Source: Hyaloperonospora brassicae
Lineage: Eukaryota > Oomycota > Peronosporomycetes > Peronosporales > Peronosporaceae
Direction: 5' to 3'
NCBI GenBank assembly: GCA_947650285.1
Contig: CANTFL010001312.1
Coordinates: 1-64,000, forward strand
DNA: 64,000 bases
The stretch's first letter is position 1. Every line of letters begins with the position of its first letter. The position numbers and the translations under genes are program-made. The notes under the pieces are model-generated. The model did no database searches. It had not been told where the DNA came from and saw only the letters and a program-made list of their open reading frames with translations. Shown here piece after piece: positions 43,476-55,100 of the stretch.

Positions 43476-43959
43476 TGTTGAACTCATTGATTGCACGGGC
43501 TTGATGTTCTTGGGTAGACGTGTTGTATCAGTGGTGTAGTCGAGTATTTACGAAAATCGAATTTTATTTCTCCCTATCTATTGCCTTACGAAGTTATTAA
43601 ATTCGTCTTCAGTATCTGTCGTCATGACGTCATCAGCAATACGGGCCTCATAAGCTCGCCTGTTATGACATGCTCTATGTCTTTCCCTAGGTCACGTCTG
43701 TGGTTCGACGACGTTGCTGAATAGGTTTAAGGCAAATCTTCGGCTAGAACAACTGTCACATCATATGCCACGTATCTCTTTCAGCATCAGAAGCAGGGGT
43801 AGTGAGTCATATAAAGAGAGTTTTCACCTCAAATGGGCGAGTGTTTTTCGTGTCTTGTATCTTACGCACTTATAAAGAGAACGGTAAACAACTTCCTATA
43901 TAGTTTGAAATGTTCGGCGACACTGTGACCCTCATATAGAGGGTGTCTCTTATAGAGAG

Positions 43960-44418
43960 TCTCTTCGAGAGAGAAGTGAGTGTAATTGTCTGTTCACGTA
44001 CCGAGCAGCGGTCCTACCACCACCGGTCCAGTACGCAAGATACACTTCAGAACCCCCTGCTAAGCATATATCTCAATATTTCTGGTGTCCCAATCTCCCC
44101 CGTTTATCGCCGGATAAGCACGTGCGATACGCGCTCGCCGTTCTGCCGCCGCTGAAACAGGAGCTGCTGCCATTGGCCAAAACGTCCACAAAATCCGCGA
44201 CGTTGTCTCGACGACACGTACGGTGTTTGCGCTTGCGGCGCTCTGTAGGATACTATGTCAGCAACTAACTGTTCGAGCAAGTGGCTCCATCGAAAAGCCA
44301 GCGAGGCAAAACGCCGCTAAGATGCTTTGTTATCAATAATTACTCGGTGACGCACAAGTTACGCCGTCACCTGCTCTTCTCGTCCACGCACAACGACCAT
44401 TTGTCCAAGCCGACACGG
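43960..44418. other. Intergenic, 3' flank of MYB gene
   Basis: Short stretch between the pogo end and the minus-strand MYB gene; no feature recognised. Confidence 0.4.
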
Positions 44419-45396
44419 TCACATTGCTTCGGGTCGAAGCTGCGCCGCCGTCTCGTTGACAGCCTCTTTTTTCCCGCCATGCACGCTGCACTTGCAGTTA
44501 CACTTGCACTCTTCTGACACGCTCGGCGCCTCGATCTCCACCTCAGTGGCCTCCGCCTCGATCTTGACCGCCGTCTTGGCCTCGCTGTCCCGCTCACTCG
44601 CAGACAGCGCCCCTTCGGTCTCCACCGTAGCCGCCGTCTGCCCTTCCCCGCCGCTCAGGTGTAAGATCTCGGCCAGCGACGGCAAGTTGGTCGTCGACGA
44701 GTCGTCTGCCGCTGCAGCCTCTGGCACTGCTGCTGCTGCTGCTTGGTCCGCGTCCACGAGCTCTGGCTTGTCGTGGATCGTCGTGGCCTGCTGCGCCAGA
44801 ATGTTCAGCAGCTGGTCGTTCGTCGCGCCTGCGGCTGCAGCCAGGGCCGCCTCCGAGCCGGGTTTGAGCTGCAGCTCGGCCACGCCGTAGGGCGACACGA
44901 TCAGGTCCGTGGGCTCTCCCTTCACTTTTGCCTCTGTGTTTAGCAGTGGCGGACTCCCACTGCTGCTATTGCTGCTGTTGTTGCTGTTGCTGCTGTTGCT
45001 GTTATTACTGCTGAGGGGGGGCGTGCTGTCGCCCGTGCGCGCACTACGGCCCTCGCTGCTCGTCTTCTTTTGGTTGCGCAGCCCGCGCTGTCGGCGGTGG
45101 ATCTTCTGCCGGTACTTCTGCGCATGCGTCATCGTCTGCCGCGGCGTTTTGGTCCCAATATAGTCGGCCACTTTCTTCCACGGCCCGGCCGGGAACTGCT
45201 CTAGCGCCGCGAGGAAGCGCTCGTGCTCGTCCTTTGTCCACATTTGGATCTTGCTCTTGGCCGACATGACCACTGCGCCTGCCTTGGCCTCGGTCGGTCG
45301 CAGACGAATGACCTTCTCCGTGCTGCCGCTGCCGCCGCTCGACGCGTCGGGCGCAGGCTCGAAGAGCTGGTTGTACACGTTGCGGGAAATGGTCAT
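44419..45396 (-). CDS. Single-repeat SHAQKY-type MYB transcription factor
   Basis: 325 aa from ATG 45396. The N-terminus MTISRNVYNQLFEP and the RLRPTEAKAG motif are shared with the divergent paralogue at 47652. MYB repeat at about residues 51-100: W53, W73, then TMTHAQKYRQK, the SHAQKY-class signature in helix 3. The rest is low complexity: a Ser/Asn run (about 119-135), an Ala-rich acidic region and, at residues 297-303, a CxCxCxC cluster (CKCNCKC followed by SVHGGKK) that could bind metal. Nuclear DNA-binding regulator by family; targets unknown. Intact and single exon. Confidence 0.87.
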   Translation of the reverse strand: MTISRNVYNQLFEPAPDASSGGSGSTEKVIRLRPTEAKAGAVVMSAKSKIQMWTKDEHERFLAALEQFPAGPWKKVADYIGTKTPRQTMTHAQKYRQKIHRRQRGLRNQKKTSSEGRSARTGDSTPPLSSNNSNSSNSNNSSNSSSGSPPLLNTEAKVKGEPTDLIVSPYGVAELQLKPGSEAALAAAAGATNDQLLNILAQQATTIHDKPELVDADQAAAAAVPEAAAADDSSTTNLPSLAEILHLSGGEGQTAATVETEGALSASERDSEAKTAVKIEAEATEVEIEAPSVSEECKCNCKCSVHGGKKEAVNETAAQLRPEAM

Positions 45397-47651
45397 CGCA
45401 GCGGCCAAAAAAAGGTAAACTGATGGTCAGTGGGGGAGGCCGACGCGCGGCGGAGGCGCTTTTGGGCAGCTTGACGAGGGAGTAGGGCGGGCTGTACCCA
45501 TTCTGCCCATCTCCCCTAGCCCCCGCGCAAGGGCACGTTAGAAACCTGGCAGAAATGATAGAAAAGGACCACAGCGAGCCGACGGCCACGGTCCGCTCGC
45601 CGATTGTACGCTGGTCCGACCCGGGCGGGGCCCGCGCGGCGGTCGGATACGAAGTCCCCGCTGCTTGGCGCAAGCAGCCATGGCTCTTCTGACAAGCAGA
45701 CAACAGGACTGCTCGGTCGAAGAGCTAGTGGCTAGAGACCGACCGGCGTTGTCGACCACGACGGACGCGAGCTCTCGTTGAGCCGACGAACCGAGAAACA
45801 CGGAACAGTCGAGTCGTCTGCCAGTGTTACGGGGTGAACTAGTACGATCGCTTGCGCGCGACGGACAACAAGTGCGTGCGCTGTCAATCGAGCGATGCTG
45901 CAATTCGCTTCCAACACGGTCCCGAGCTCAGGTGTCGCTACACCGAGACAAATGCCGTAGTACCTGTCACGTTCTACGGCATTTAGCAGACATGCCGCAC
46001 AGCCAGCCAGCACCTCACTGTACCGTGCACTATTGCATGCAGCTCAATGAATGCCGTGGCCGTGACTGCAACCCGAGCGGCTTTACTGCGGCTTTTTATC
46101 GAACGCACGTACCCATCGGCTCGGCGACAGCCGCTAGTAGCGTCCTCGTGCAAAGACCGAACGGCCGCAAGGTTCAATGTCAATCGAACGCTCGGATCGG
46201 CTTTGCGTGCTCGCGACGCCGACGATGTCGGACAGCTGCGGCTCGACGAACGCGGCGTGTATGTAGAGTCGAGACGATTGGCTTCGTCTCGCGGTTGTGG
46301 AGTACGGCGCTCGACAAGTACATGACCGCTGCCGGAGCGAGGGACGGACTAACTCGCGCGCATAATCTTTTGCCAGCGGCCGCTGAGGGGCCACGAAAGA
46401 CTCGGTCAAAAAAGGGTCGACAGCTCCTGGATCTCGATCCCGCCACACGGACTCGTGCACTTGAGTTGAGCCAGTTTCGGCAAATCCGTTACGTAAGCCG
46501 CCATCTCGTGGTGGGCGAAGAGACCAAACGTCAAGTGGTGACTCCTTGTCCCGGAACACGGTGCTCGGGCTGAGCCCGCTCCACCGCACGGTGCTATGTT
46601 TAGCCGCCAGACGGCAGAGCTGCCACTGGCTACGATCGTGCACTACCTCACGTGGTAAATGCCTTGTCGATGGGCAGCGCCGGGCTCGATCCTGATAGCC
46701 TCTCGCACACTGCGAGCGCCGCTCCTTTCTGCGCGACTATACACGACCGCACGACGTCAAGCCGACACACACTGTTGATGCCTGTAGTTTCCATGGCGTG
46801 CGCACAGTCTCTTTGCGTCTTTGTTTTCGTATGTCAACGCACGTGATCGCTCGGCCGACTGCTTCGATCGTACGAACCGAACAGGTCAGCCTTAACACCT
46901 CAACATCCGCATGGACGGTCAAGATGGCTTACAAAAGGTCGAACGTCTGGCAATCCAGTGCGCGAGAGAGCATGCAAACGTACGCGCACTGCCGCATGGC
47001 GTCCACCACAAACCACAAGGAACGAGCGAACGCTACCTGTAAACACGCGTCGACACGCGCGCAGAAAATGGACACTGTCTCTCGATCTCCTCGTTCCCCC
47101 TCGGGGTCTCTTTTCGCTGTCGAGTCCCTGAGAAATGTAGAGGAACACAACGAGCGGGCAAATCGATCGCTGAGTTGTCGTGAGTGCCCCACGCACGTGT
47201 GTCCCTCGACGGCCGTCGCGACGCCGTCGTGTCACGTCAAACAGCACCAAACGGTCGGCCATTGCAGCCCGAGACAGCCTCCTGCGCTCAAGTGCGCGTG
47301 CGCGCACGTGCAACGTCGCGACGGCCAGAAACAGGGCGATTCTGCCCCGTCTGCGCTTCGCGTCCAAATTGGGTCGGTCCACGACAGCGCCGGGGCGGAT
47401 CCAGTAGCCACCTCGCCTGGCCCGTCTGCCCCTCTCCCCCCCCACCCCCGGGCAGTAATAGACGGGTGGGAGGCCTCGCTAAAGTCCGATTGGCTCGCTC
47501 CGCCCGCTTCGCGTCGTCGCTGCGTGTCGAAACTGGCGCTAGGGCGAGGGAAGCGCAGAGGCCTCGACGAACGCCACTTCTCCCTTTCCCTCCTCTCTCT
47601 CGGTGCTCACTGCATGCAGCTGCGTGGGTCGTAGGGCGCAGGCGAACGAAG
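45397..47651. other. Shared bidirectional intergenic region of the two MYB genes
   Basis: 2255 bp between divergent start codons. GC-rich, with many overlapping long open frames on both strands, none with a recognisable domain. A pyrimidine-rich leader (TCTCCCTTTCCCTCCTCTCT, about 47577-47600) precedes the plus-strand gene. It may hold a common promoter region. Confidence 0.5.
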
Positions 47652-48764
47652 ATGACGATTTCCGCCAACGTGCGCAAGGAGCTGTTCGAGATGACCAACT
47701 GCGAGGGCCGACTGATTCGGATCAAGCCGACGGAAGCCAAGGCCGGGACGACCGTCTACTCGTCCAAGCAGAGCCAACCGCTCAAGATGTGGACGCAAGA
47801 GGAGCACGAGAAGTTCCTCGAGGCCATGGAGAAGTACCCAGCGGGACCGTGGAAGGTCATTGCTGCGTTCATTGGCACGAAAACCACGCGGCAGACTATG
47901 ACCCACGCGCAGAAGTACCGCCAGAAGATCAGTCGCTGGCGACGGGGGCTGCGCCACAAGGGCCGCAAGCACTTGAACGACGTGCGCCACCACCACGTGG
48001 CCACTGGCGACGACTACACCACGAAGGAGAACCTGTACAAAGCGCTCGAGTACGTCTCGAACGACGAAACCAGCAGCTGCAGTACCCGCTACGGCCACGC
48101 AGAGCTCGCGTCCGTGAGCCCCACGCGGTCGCTCTCGGGCGTGCCGGGACACGAAGCGTCGCGCAGTGGCGAGCTCTTTCGACTGGCCGAGCTCGCGTCC
48201 CATGAGGTCATGAAGCAAGAGCCGCGGCCGATGCCGTCGTCGCCTCCTGACGTCGAGATGGTCGACATGTCGAGTCCCGTGCGGGTCAAGCAGGAGCTGG
48301 TGGCGTGTGCTTCGGTGGCCTTTAGCGAGAAAATTCGCACCATGGAGTGGACCAACGACCCAAGCGGCTTTTGCCACGCCAGTCCCGAGTGGAGCGGCCA
48401 CAAGAGCGAAGTCCGACTGAGTCCATTGCGGGCCTCTCCTGATGGCAGTCCGTTCCCGGTGCGCAAGTTCGGCGGTGTACTCAGTGCCATCACTGACAGG
48501 AGCTACCAAAGCGCGCAGAGCCGCTTTCCTCCGCTGCCGCTGTCGTCGACGTGTATGCGCAACAACACGCTGTCCCCCATGCGCGATGTCGAAGTGGAGG
48601 AGCGGAAACTATTTGTGCAGCAACGCGGTGCTGGTGTCTTTCGTCTGCCGCCACTCAATGTCGCAAATGGCCAAGCGCCGAACGTGTACTCGATTCCGCC
48701 GTTGCGCTCGAAGATCGACCCGAGTGTTTTGACCGGCCGCGCTTGCTACACGTTTACGAACTAA
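47652..48764 (+). CDS. Single-repeat SHAQKY-type MYB transcription factor, paralogue
   Basis: 370 aa from ATG 47652; the long upstream in-frame extension is rejected because the paralogue starts with the same MTIS motif. N-terminus MTISANVRKELFEMTN, then RIKPTEAKAG, then the MYB repeat at about 46-94: W47, W67 and QTMTHAQKYRQK. The region after helix 3 is basic (SRWRRGLRHKGRKH). The C-terminal half is Ser/Pro-rich with possible SUMO-like or phosphorylation motifs (PVRVKQEL) but no second domain. Closely related to the minus-strand gene over the first 100 residues and unrelated after, so an old duplication. Intact. Confidence 0.87.
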   Translation: MTISANVRKELFEMTNCEGRLIRIKPTEAKAGTTVYSSKQSQPLKMWTQEEHEKFLEAMEKYPAGPWKVIAAFIGTKTTRQTMTHAQKYRQKISRWRRGLRHKGRKHLNDVRHHHVATGDDYTTKENLYKALEYVSNDETSSCSTRYGHAELASVSPTRSLSGVPGHEASRSGELFRLAELASHEVMKQEPRPMPSSPPDVEMVDMSSPVRVKQELVACASVAFSEKIRTMEWTNDPSGFCHASPEWSGHKSEVRLSPLRASPDGSPFPVRKFGGVLSAITDRSYQSAQSRFPPLPLSSTCMRNNTLSPMRDVEVEERKLFVQQRGAGVFRLPPLNVANGQAPNVYSIPPLRSKIDPSVLTGRACYTFTN

Positions 48765-50223
48765 CCGCATCGGTCGGTTAGTCGCTCGGTGGAATGGTTG
48801 ACGCGGGTGCTACTTTTGATCGGCTAACGAAGTCGAGAAGGAGATGCTGACGGGAGCGATTGAAAAGCGGATTGGGGTGAGTGGAGAAAAGGAGTGAAGC
48901 GCAGCACAAGGAAGCAACCGAATTGCGCCGTGGCGTGCGTGGAGGTCCCTCGTACCGAAGAAGGAGGACCGAGAGCGACACATGATTGCAGCTTGAGGCT
49001 GTGCGATCAGACGCTACGCCGCTGGGCTATCGTGCGAGATGGTTTTGGTTGCAAGGGATTGATGATGGAGCTGGAGCGTGATGCAGTGCACGGACGGGCG
49101 CTGGAGAAGCGGGTGGGTCGCTACCTCGTGGCACGTAGAGTGGCACGAATAGGAGGACGATGCATCGTTCACGAGCAAGTGGAACTTGGGAACGATCGGG
49201 TCCATTGACAAGTGTAAATTTCTTGGATTGTGATGTTGTTAGAATTTTTGGACAAATAGGAAGGAACTATTTAGCGTACCGATTCGGGATGGTCTTGGCC
49301 CTGCTTTTTGCCTTAGTGCTGCTGCATCCTAGACTACAACAACAACAACAACTACAGTAGCAATTGGACAACAACCGTGACAACAACGGACAACAGGCGT
49401 CCGTACCAGTGTGCGAAGAGGCAGTCGCAACGGGGACCGAAGATAAAATGAAAATTACGAGCCAAGGTTGCCGTCGTAGTGATGATCGTAGGATGTGCTG
49501 ACCGTCGGATTTGGTGTTCGCCTGTTGAGAGTATTGTGCGTTTGGAAATGGAAGTAAATCGATAGTGAAGTGACGACAGCGTGGTAACAACCCTGGATCA
49601 TACTTGGACTATGATCGCTGCTGATAAACCGATCCTTCATGTCAGTCCATACAAGTTGTACCAGTGTGTGTTCTAGAAGATTGCTCGGTGCAGGAATTCA
49701 CTCAGTCAACAGGGTACACATTATCTGCGAAAAGTTCTCACCAGCTTTTGCCAAACCATTTCGCGAAACCTTTCGACTCATTATTGCAACAACATCGCGT
49801 CTACCATCTTTGTCGTCAAATCCAACAAGTGGAGATAACGCTTTCATCGTTCTACGACGCATGATGCCTTACTAAGATCGGATTAACGAAGCAACAGATT
49901 GGCTGTGTCGTTTAATCAAAACGGTGCCACTCGCATGGGTACATGTCCGCATCCCGCCGTGGTCAAGATATTTTGTAACTGGCTACCACAACCTGATGCT
50001 TGCATTCCACTAGAGACAATCATAAGGCGTTCAGCGACGGCGCAAATATAGCGCGATGGTGAAATTGGTAGCGTGATCTAGCGTGGCCTCCGGAATCCAC
50101 CCAGCACGATGCCAAATTCGGATTCCGCTAAAGCATGAGAAATGTAAGCATCAATATTTCAATTTTATTATTGCACTCAACTTTATGCGCCATTACCTAT
50201 TTCGACACGGGATTCGGATACAA
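48765..50223. other. Intergenic, no supported gene
   Basis: 3' flank of the MYB gene. Contains a (CAA)n run near 49337-49352 and no recognisable coding region. Confidence 0.4.
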
Positions 50224-50497
50224 TAACGGGTTCTGCCGTATAATATACCCAGTCCGAATATAATACCCTGTCCGAATATAATACCCTAACCGTATTTTAA
50301 GGTACACAAACAGTATTATACCGTGCCCATTGGTATACCATAAATTGTTATGGTAAAAAAAATGTTTTTGATCAATTATTGCCTTTAAAAAATGGTTGTT
50401 AGCGGTTACTTAGAAAAGCCCGTTCACCCTCCATACTTAAAATCACTAGATATAAAGCTCTATTCGCATTGAAGACCTTCATCCTCTTGTGCACACC

Positions 50498-51718
50498 ATG
50501 GCACCCAGGCGCGTTTCCAAGACCAAACTCGAGAAGCGGTAAAGGATCGAGTGGATCAAAGGTCCTGGTGGTGGCTTTTCCTACGCGCGCATTGAAGCAC
50601 TTTCAAGCGGAGCGAGGGTGGCAAGTGTCAGGGGCCCAGATTCGCTGCTGTTGGAAGAAACGCGAAGCCATAACGAACTCCCCGGCGCTGCAGCTGCGTG
50701 TGACAGGTGGCGGTAGACACCCACGGCTTGGCGAGGTAGAGGATGTCCTGTTTGATCAAATCGTTTTTCTGAGATCGAAGAAGGAAAAGGTGTCGCGTCA
50801 GTGGATTCAAGTATCCGCACGCGCGCTAGCTAGAGGTGAGCTGGACGAAGATGGATTCTGCGCATCGGACAAGTGGCTCGCTCGCTTCATGACTCTCTAT
50901 GGCCTCTCTCTCCGACAGACGACCAACCTCACCGTACTAATTGACGACGAGCTCACTACACGTGCCGTGCGATTTCTTACGTACCTATCATCAAAGAAGA
51001 GCGAGCTCAACCCCAGCGGTACGCATCTGATGGATGAGACGGCAGTATTCTTTGAAGACCCGCGGCGCGACACTGTGGACTTTACCGGCGCACGTCATGT
51101 CGTTTTGCGGTCGACAGGGTTAGCTTCGATGCGGATCACTGTTGCGCTTACCGTCACAGCCACGGGGACAAAGCTGCCACCTCTTTTGATCTGGAAAGGC
51201 GCGAAAAAACAGATTCAGAAGAGCAGCGCGGTTTACGTTGCGTATCAAGAGCGTGTCTGGATGAACAGTGAGCTTCTCCTTAAGTGGATCGAATTGATGT
51301 TTCCAGCGCTTCTGAACTTCTGCGACGGCAAAGGGATCGTGTGGGACTCGATGCGAGCGCATATAGCGAAGGACGTCAAGGCGAAGTGCATCAGTAAGAA
51401 GGTCGATATGATGGTATTTTTGGAGGTCTAACGCCTTACCTGCAGGCAGGTAACATCGGAAAATTTAAGTCGTTTAAATATTGTCTATCGAGCGTGATTG
51501 ACGACTGGAAGAGATCTGATCGGGTGCAGTATACCAAGAACGGAAACCCGCGGCCACCGAGCGTGGAGGAGGTGGTGGCGTGGGTCAGCAATTCATGGAA
51601 AGCTGTCCCCAACGATTTTGTCCGCAAGTCAATTGCCGCATCTGGGTTCGCTGTAGACTACCACGACTTGCACATTGCCAAGCACGACGTGTACGGTGGA
51701 CTCTTTCTGAGTAAATAG
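50498..51718 (+). pseudogene. Pogo-type DDE transposase, broken
   Basis: The original start is probably ATG 50498 (MAPRRVSKTKLEKR), followed by TAA and a frameshift. The long open part then reads a helix-turn-helix region (GWQVSGAQIRCCWKKRE), a second DNA-binding part (SRQWIQVSARALARGE ... SDKWLARFMTLYGLSLRQ), the catalytic HLMDETAVFFEDP (first Asp), RITVALTVTATGTKLPPLLI and IVWDSMRAHI (second Asp). A one-base gain near 51415 shifts frame; the tail continues to 51718 (LTPYLQAGNI ... AVPNDFVRKSI). Inactive. Confidence 0.85.
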
Positions 51719-51897
51719 GTGAGTGCTGACGAAGAAGCCCCTGATGATGCAGATGGTGCTGATATTGCAGATGAGCTTGACGATCTAGTCGTTGAATAGG
51801 GTTTTTTGTGTTTGCAGCTCTTTTCTTCTGTGCATTGCAATAAATCTGAAATAAAAGGACTTACGTGGCGGTTCCAGATCCATTCAATGGAGGTTCT

Positions 51898-51975
51898 ATC
51901 TGTGTGATCGCTGCTGGGTTTGAACCCGGGCAATTTGTGTAACTGACAGCCTGCTACACCACTCCACTGCCGCCG
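51898..51975 (-). repeat. tRNA-like (SINE-like) segment inside the element
   Basis: The minus strand shows an A-box-like GGAGTGGTGTAGC and a B-box-like GGGTTCAAACCC about 32 bases apart, as in tRNA genes. The acceptor and T stems do not pair properly, so this is not a functional tRNA; a tRNA-derived SINE or a chance match is more likely. Confidence 0.3.
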
Positions 51976-52108
51976 TCGTTTATTCTCCAAGAGATTTGTT
52001 TTAGAAACATGTGGATTTATAGTGTAACCTGCCTAATACAATACCCTTTTTAAAAATTAGGGTATACTAGGGAATATAATACGGTATATTAATCGGCAGA
52101 ACCCGCTA

Positions 52109-55100
52109 GTTATGAGTCGGAACCGTAGAGCAAATACCGATCTTTCTCTTGCTCATTATGCACCGACGCTCACCACGTATCAGAGATAAAGACCACGCGA
52201 TACACGAGGCGCATTGTAGAAAATTCGCACCCGAGGTGGTGCTGCCACGACTACTTCCTCTGGGGGGCGGCATATACTATCGATTTCGAGGGAACGGATG
52301 TATCTTAGCATTTCAATATGTAGGACGTTGAGAGCTTCTTAACAGATCAACCATGTGGTCGGTGTATTCACGCGACACCGCAGATCGAAAGAAAACTGCG
52401 ATGTTGGAAGAACTGAGTCTTGCCGATATGCCGCACGCCTACTATCGACAAGGGTGATGTCATCGAGAATGTTGACAATATCATATCTTAGTTCAGCATT
52501 TGACGCTCACGATGCTTCCAGCTCTATTGAGTTTTCCTAAACGGGGTGATCTCGTTACATGATATTGACATTAGTGAAAAAGCATGGTGACTATGATCGT
52601 CATAGGTACAAGCCTTACGTTTCACGTTCATACCGGTATGATCTAATGGCTCCTAGTCATTCATAGATATGGGACGTTATTTTTACCGGCAAATTTCTCC
52701 ATTCGATACGTGCAATATGCGGCTAGCCGATCGTACCGTTTGCGCTTGTATGTGAGATATAGTTAAGGAAGAATTTTAGTTTGGATTCATTGAATACGCT
52801 TTGTTATGTGAACTACATCTCTCTTTCTTTCTTGATCTGGCATGCGAATTTGTCTACTTTCGTTCTCTGCACGTACGTGTAGGTGAAGCTCCGTCGCGTG
52901 CACCTACATATCGACAAAGTAGGTGAACCCGTACCATTGCAGTATACTCGAGTTTTCCATCTACAAACATAATATGTCGTAGTCATCGTGCCGCCTAGTA
53001 TTGCTCTTTTTTCAAACGTGTGTAGCTAGACCACTCGTATTGCTTGCATTTAGTCAACTTTAAAATTAACGACACATCGCATTGTATGCGATATGTCTTT
53101 TCGCTCAAATCAATATTAATTTCAAAGTATTAATAAAACGAAAACGATATCTCGTGATGGTGCTATTCACTTCATCGTATATTTTGCCTGTCAACAAGTC
53201 TGCGATTGGAAACCGTAAAATGAAGCCTTAACAGATGTTCAGCAAAGGAACGGTGGTTCAACCTCTATATTTGAACGCACCACGCTACTAGTATTACAAT
53301 AAGACTTCTGTTTCGCTGCTCTAGAATCAGTAGCGTTGATAGGTTTAGTCGAAGTCCTAAGGTCTGCCCAAATATATATCAACACTATGTAAGTGAATTA
53401 AGACAGCGCATAATGTCGTTTGACATGCGCAAGACGTAATTACGAACGCGCATACACTGAAGATACGTATCGCACTTTACAACTGTCGTCGAAATCATTA
53501 ACGAGATCAATCGGGATGTGAATATGTCATTGGTACGCGTTTATTCATCTCATTATATGTATCATTGATCGATGATATACCGTCTCTTATCGAAGATATA
53601 AAAGCTTGTGATGGTAGTTATGCTCATTTGGCACCCATGCTAGCTTGGGATTAAAATTAGAGTGCTGCGTCATCCGGTGGCATCGGTGATCAGAAAATGT
53701 TCGGGAGTACGGCAACGAAGAAGAGACAAACAAATCGATCGGTTTTTCTTTATGCGGCGCATAAACGAAGATACCGACAAAAGAGATACATGGAGGACAT
53801 TCATATTGCATGTTGAAAACAAATGCAGTAGACTTTGGAGATAAGTCGATCGGTATGTTTTTATAGAAGCGGGTCGAAGTTATTCATTGTAACGTGACCG
53901 TCAAAACCCAACACTGATCCTTCACACCTTGAATAATGGGCATCAATTGATCACAATCTGAAGTTGGTCTTCCTTCCTGTCGTTCTCCAAAGTGATAAGC
54001 ATAGATAAGGATAGTGACAAAGCTATGTCAATTTGAGACCGGCGATCAATATTTCAATATTGACTAACCGACACTGAGCGAGGTTGTCCTTTCAGTGTTG
54101 TGCTATCCCATTGTTTACAAAAATAGAAGGAAGGTATGCACTAAAATCACTACCATTACTGTACAAATTCAAAAATTCTATATTTAGCTTATGAAAGTCT
54201 TATACTGAAATGTTCGCTTCTTTGTGTTCGCTAAGTTTTGAATGGGCCCGACTTTCCGGTAAGAAATACCAGTAGACTTTGCACCTCCGGATATCTTTTC
54301 TTTATCACAATCATAGCATTCGACTGCGCTGCATTGGTCCCATAGTATCTAAGTTTTATGTTCAGGGTTAAGTTTCGAAGGTGCATACAACCTTACTGCA
54401 ATCGGATGAGCAAGTATCAATGTCAACACATCGACAAAAGATCGATCATTCATAGGCTAGATAGTCGATTAAAAAAATATTTGATTTGTCAAGGCGATTT
54501 AAACAGAGCATCGATATTATACGTGTTTTCGAGAAGATTTGATCAGAAATATCTCCCTATCCCGACACAGTCAATATGGAAACTGTTAAAAATATATCAG
54601 AAGATCCGAAAGTCACCCCATCGGCAAAAAAGTGAGTGAGGAAGTGACATTATCACACGAATTGTAAACAAAGTCTTTGTTAGTCGATCGTTAAGGCACT
54701 TTGGGGGCTAAGATTGCTTATTTCTCTCTTAAATTTTCCCCTAGCGACAATAACGAGCGCTGTTGACGCATCTAGAATTTGTCAGCACTACAAAATATTG
54801 TATTACAAATTGGTCTCGTATCCGATTTTTCGAAACTGGGGCTTCTTGCCTTTATATTCGCAGAATCAACGGGGTTGTATAGTCCATGTCAAACGTGAGT
54901 ATCACCGCATTTTGCTAGAATAATGCATACGTTTGGTTCATCGACGAGTTCGGTAGAAGTTGGCAACAAATTGATCATCTTCCCTCATTCAATCTTTTTG
55001 AAGCACGACCACAAAGACCTCATACTGTTGAGGTAACGCCGCATCATGTGCGTGGTCTTTAATATGTAAAGCGAATTATTGTGTAGTAGCAACTCGATGA

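Larger units (their letters stand above)
33967..43959 (-). mobile_element. Pogo/Tigger-like element split by a Ty3 retrotransposon
   Basis: The ends share CTCTCTATAAGAGA (33967-33980) and its complement TCTCTTATAGAGAG (43946-43959); further copies of the motif lie inside each end. Transposase halves lie on the minus strand at 43159-43475 (N-terminal) and 34229-35389 (catalytic and C-terminal), separated exactly by the Ty3 element and its 5-bp duplication. Removing the insert would leave about 2.2 kb. The outer boundary is approximate. Confidence 0.7.
50226..52106 (+). mobile_element. Second pogo-type element with TIRs and TA duplication
   Basis: Ends are CGGGTTCTGCCG (50227-50238) and its complement CGGCAGAACCCG (52094-52105), followed inward by AT-rich similarity (TAATATACC). 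TA flanks both ends (50224-50225, 52107-52108). Subterminal copies of GTCCGAATATAATACCCT lie near 50250-50285. 1.9 kb; the TA target and DDE transposase place it in the Tc1/mariner-pogo group. It differs in sequence from the split element at 34-44 kb. Confidence 0.8.

Noticed and set aside
45824..47634. Several 180-280-codon ORFs between the MYB genes
   Set aside because: GC-rich DNA has few stops in any frame; frames overlap on both strands and none shows a domain. One is just the upstream extension of the MYB frame.
47607..48509. 300-codon minus-strand ORF opposite the plus-strand MYB gene
   Set aside because: Mirror frame of a well-supported MYB gene; composition is typical of antisense shadow.
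51898..51975. Functional tRNA gene
   Set aside because: A- and B-box-like motifs are present, but the acceptor and T stems do not pair; kept only as a low-confidence SINE-like segment.
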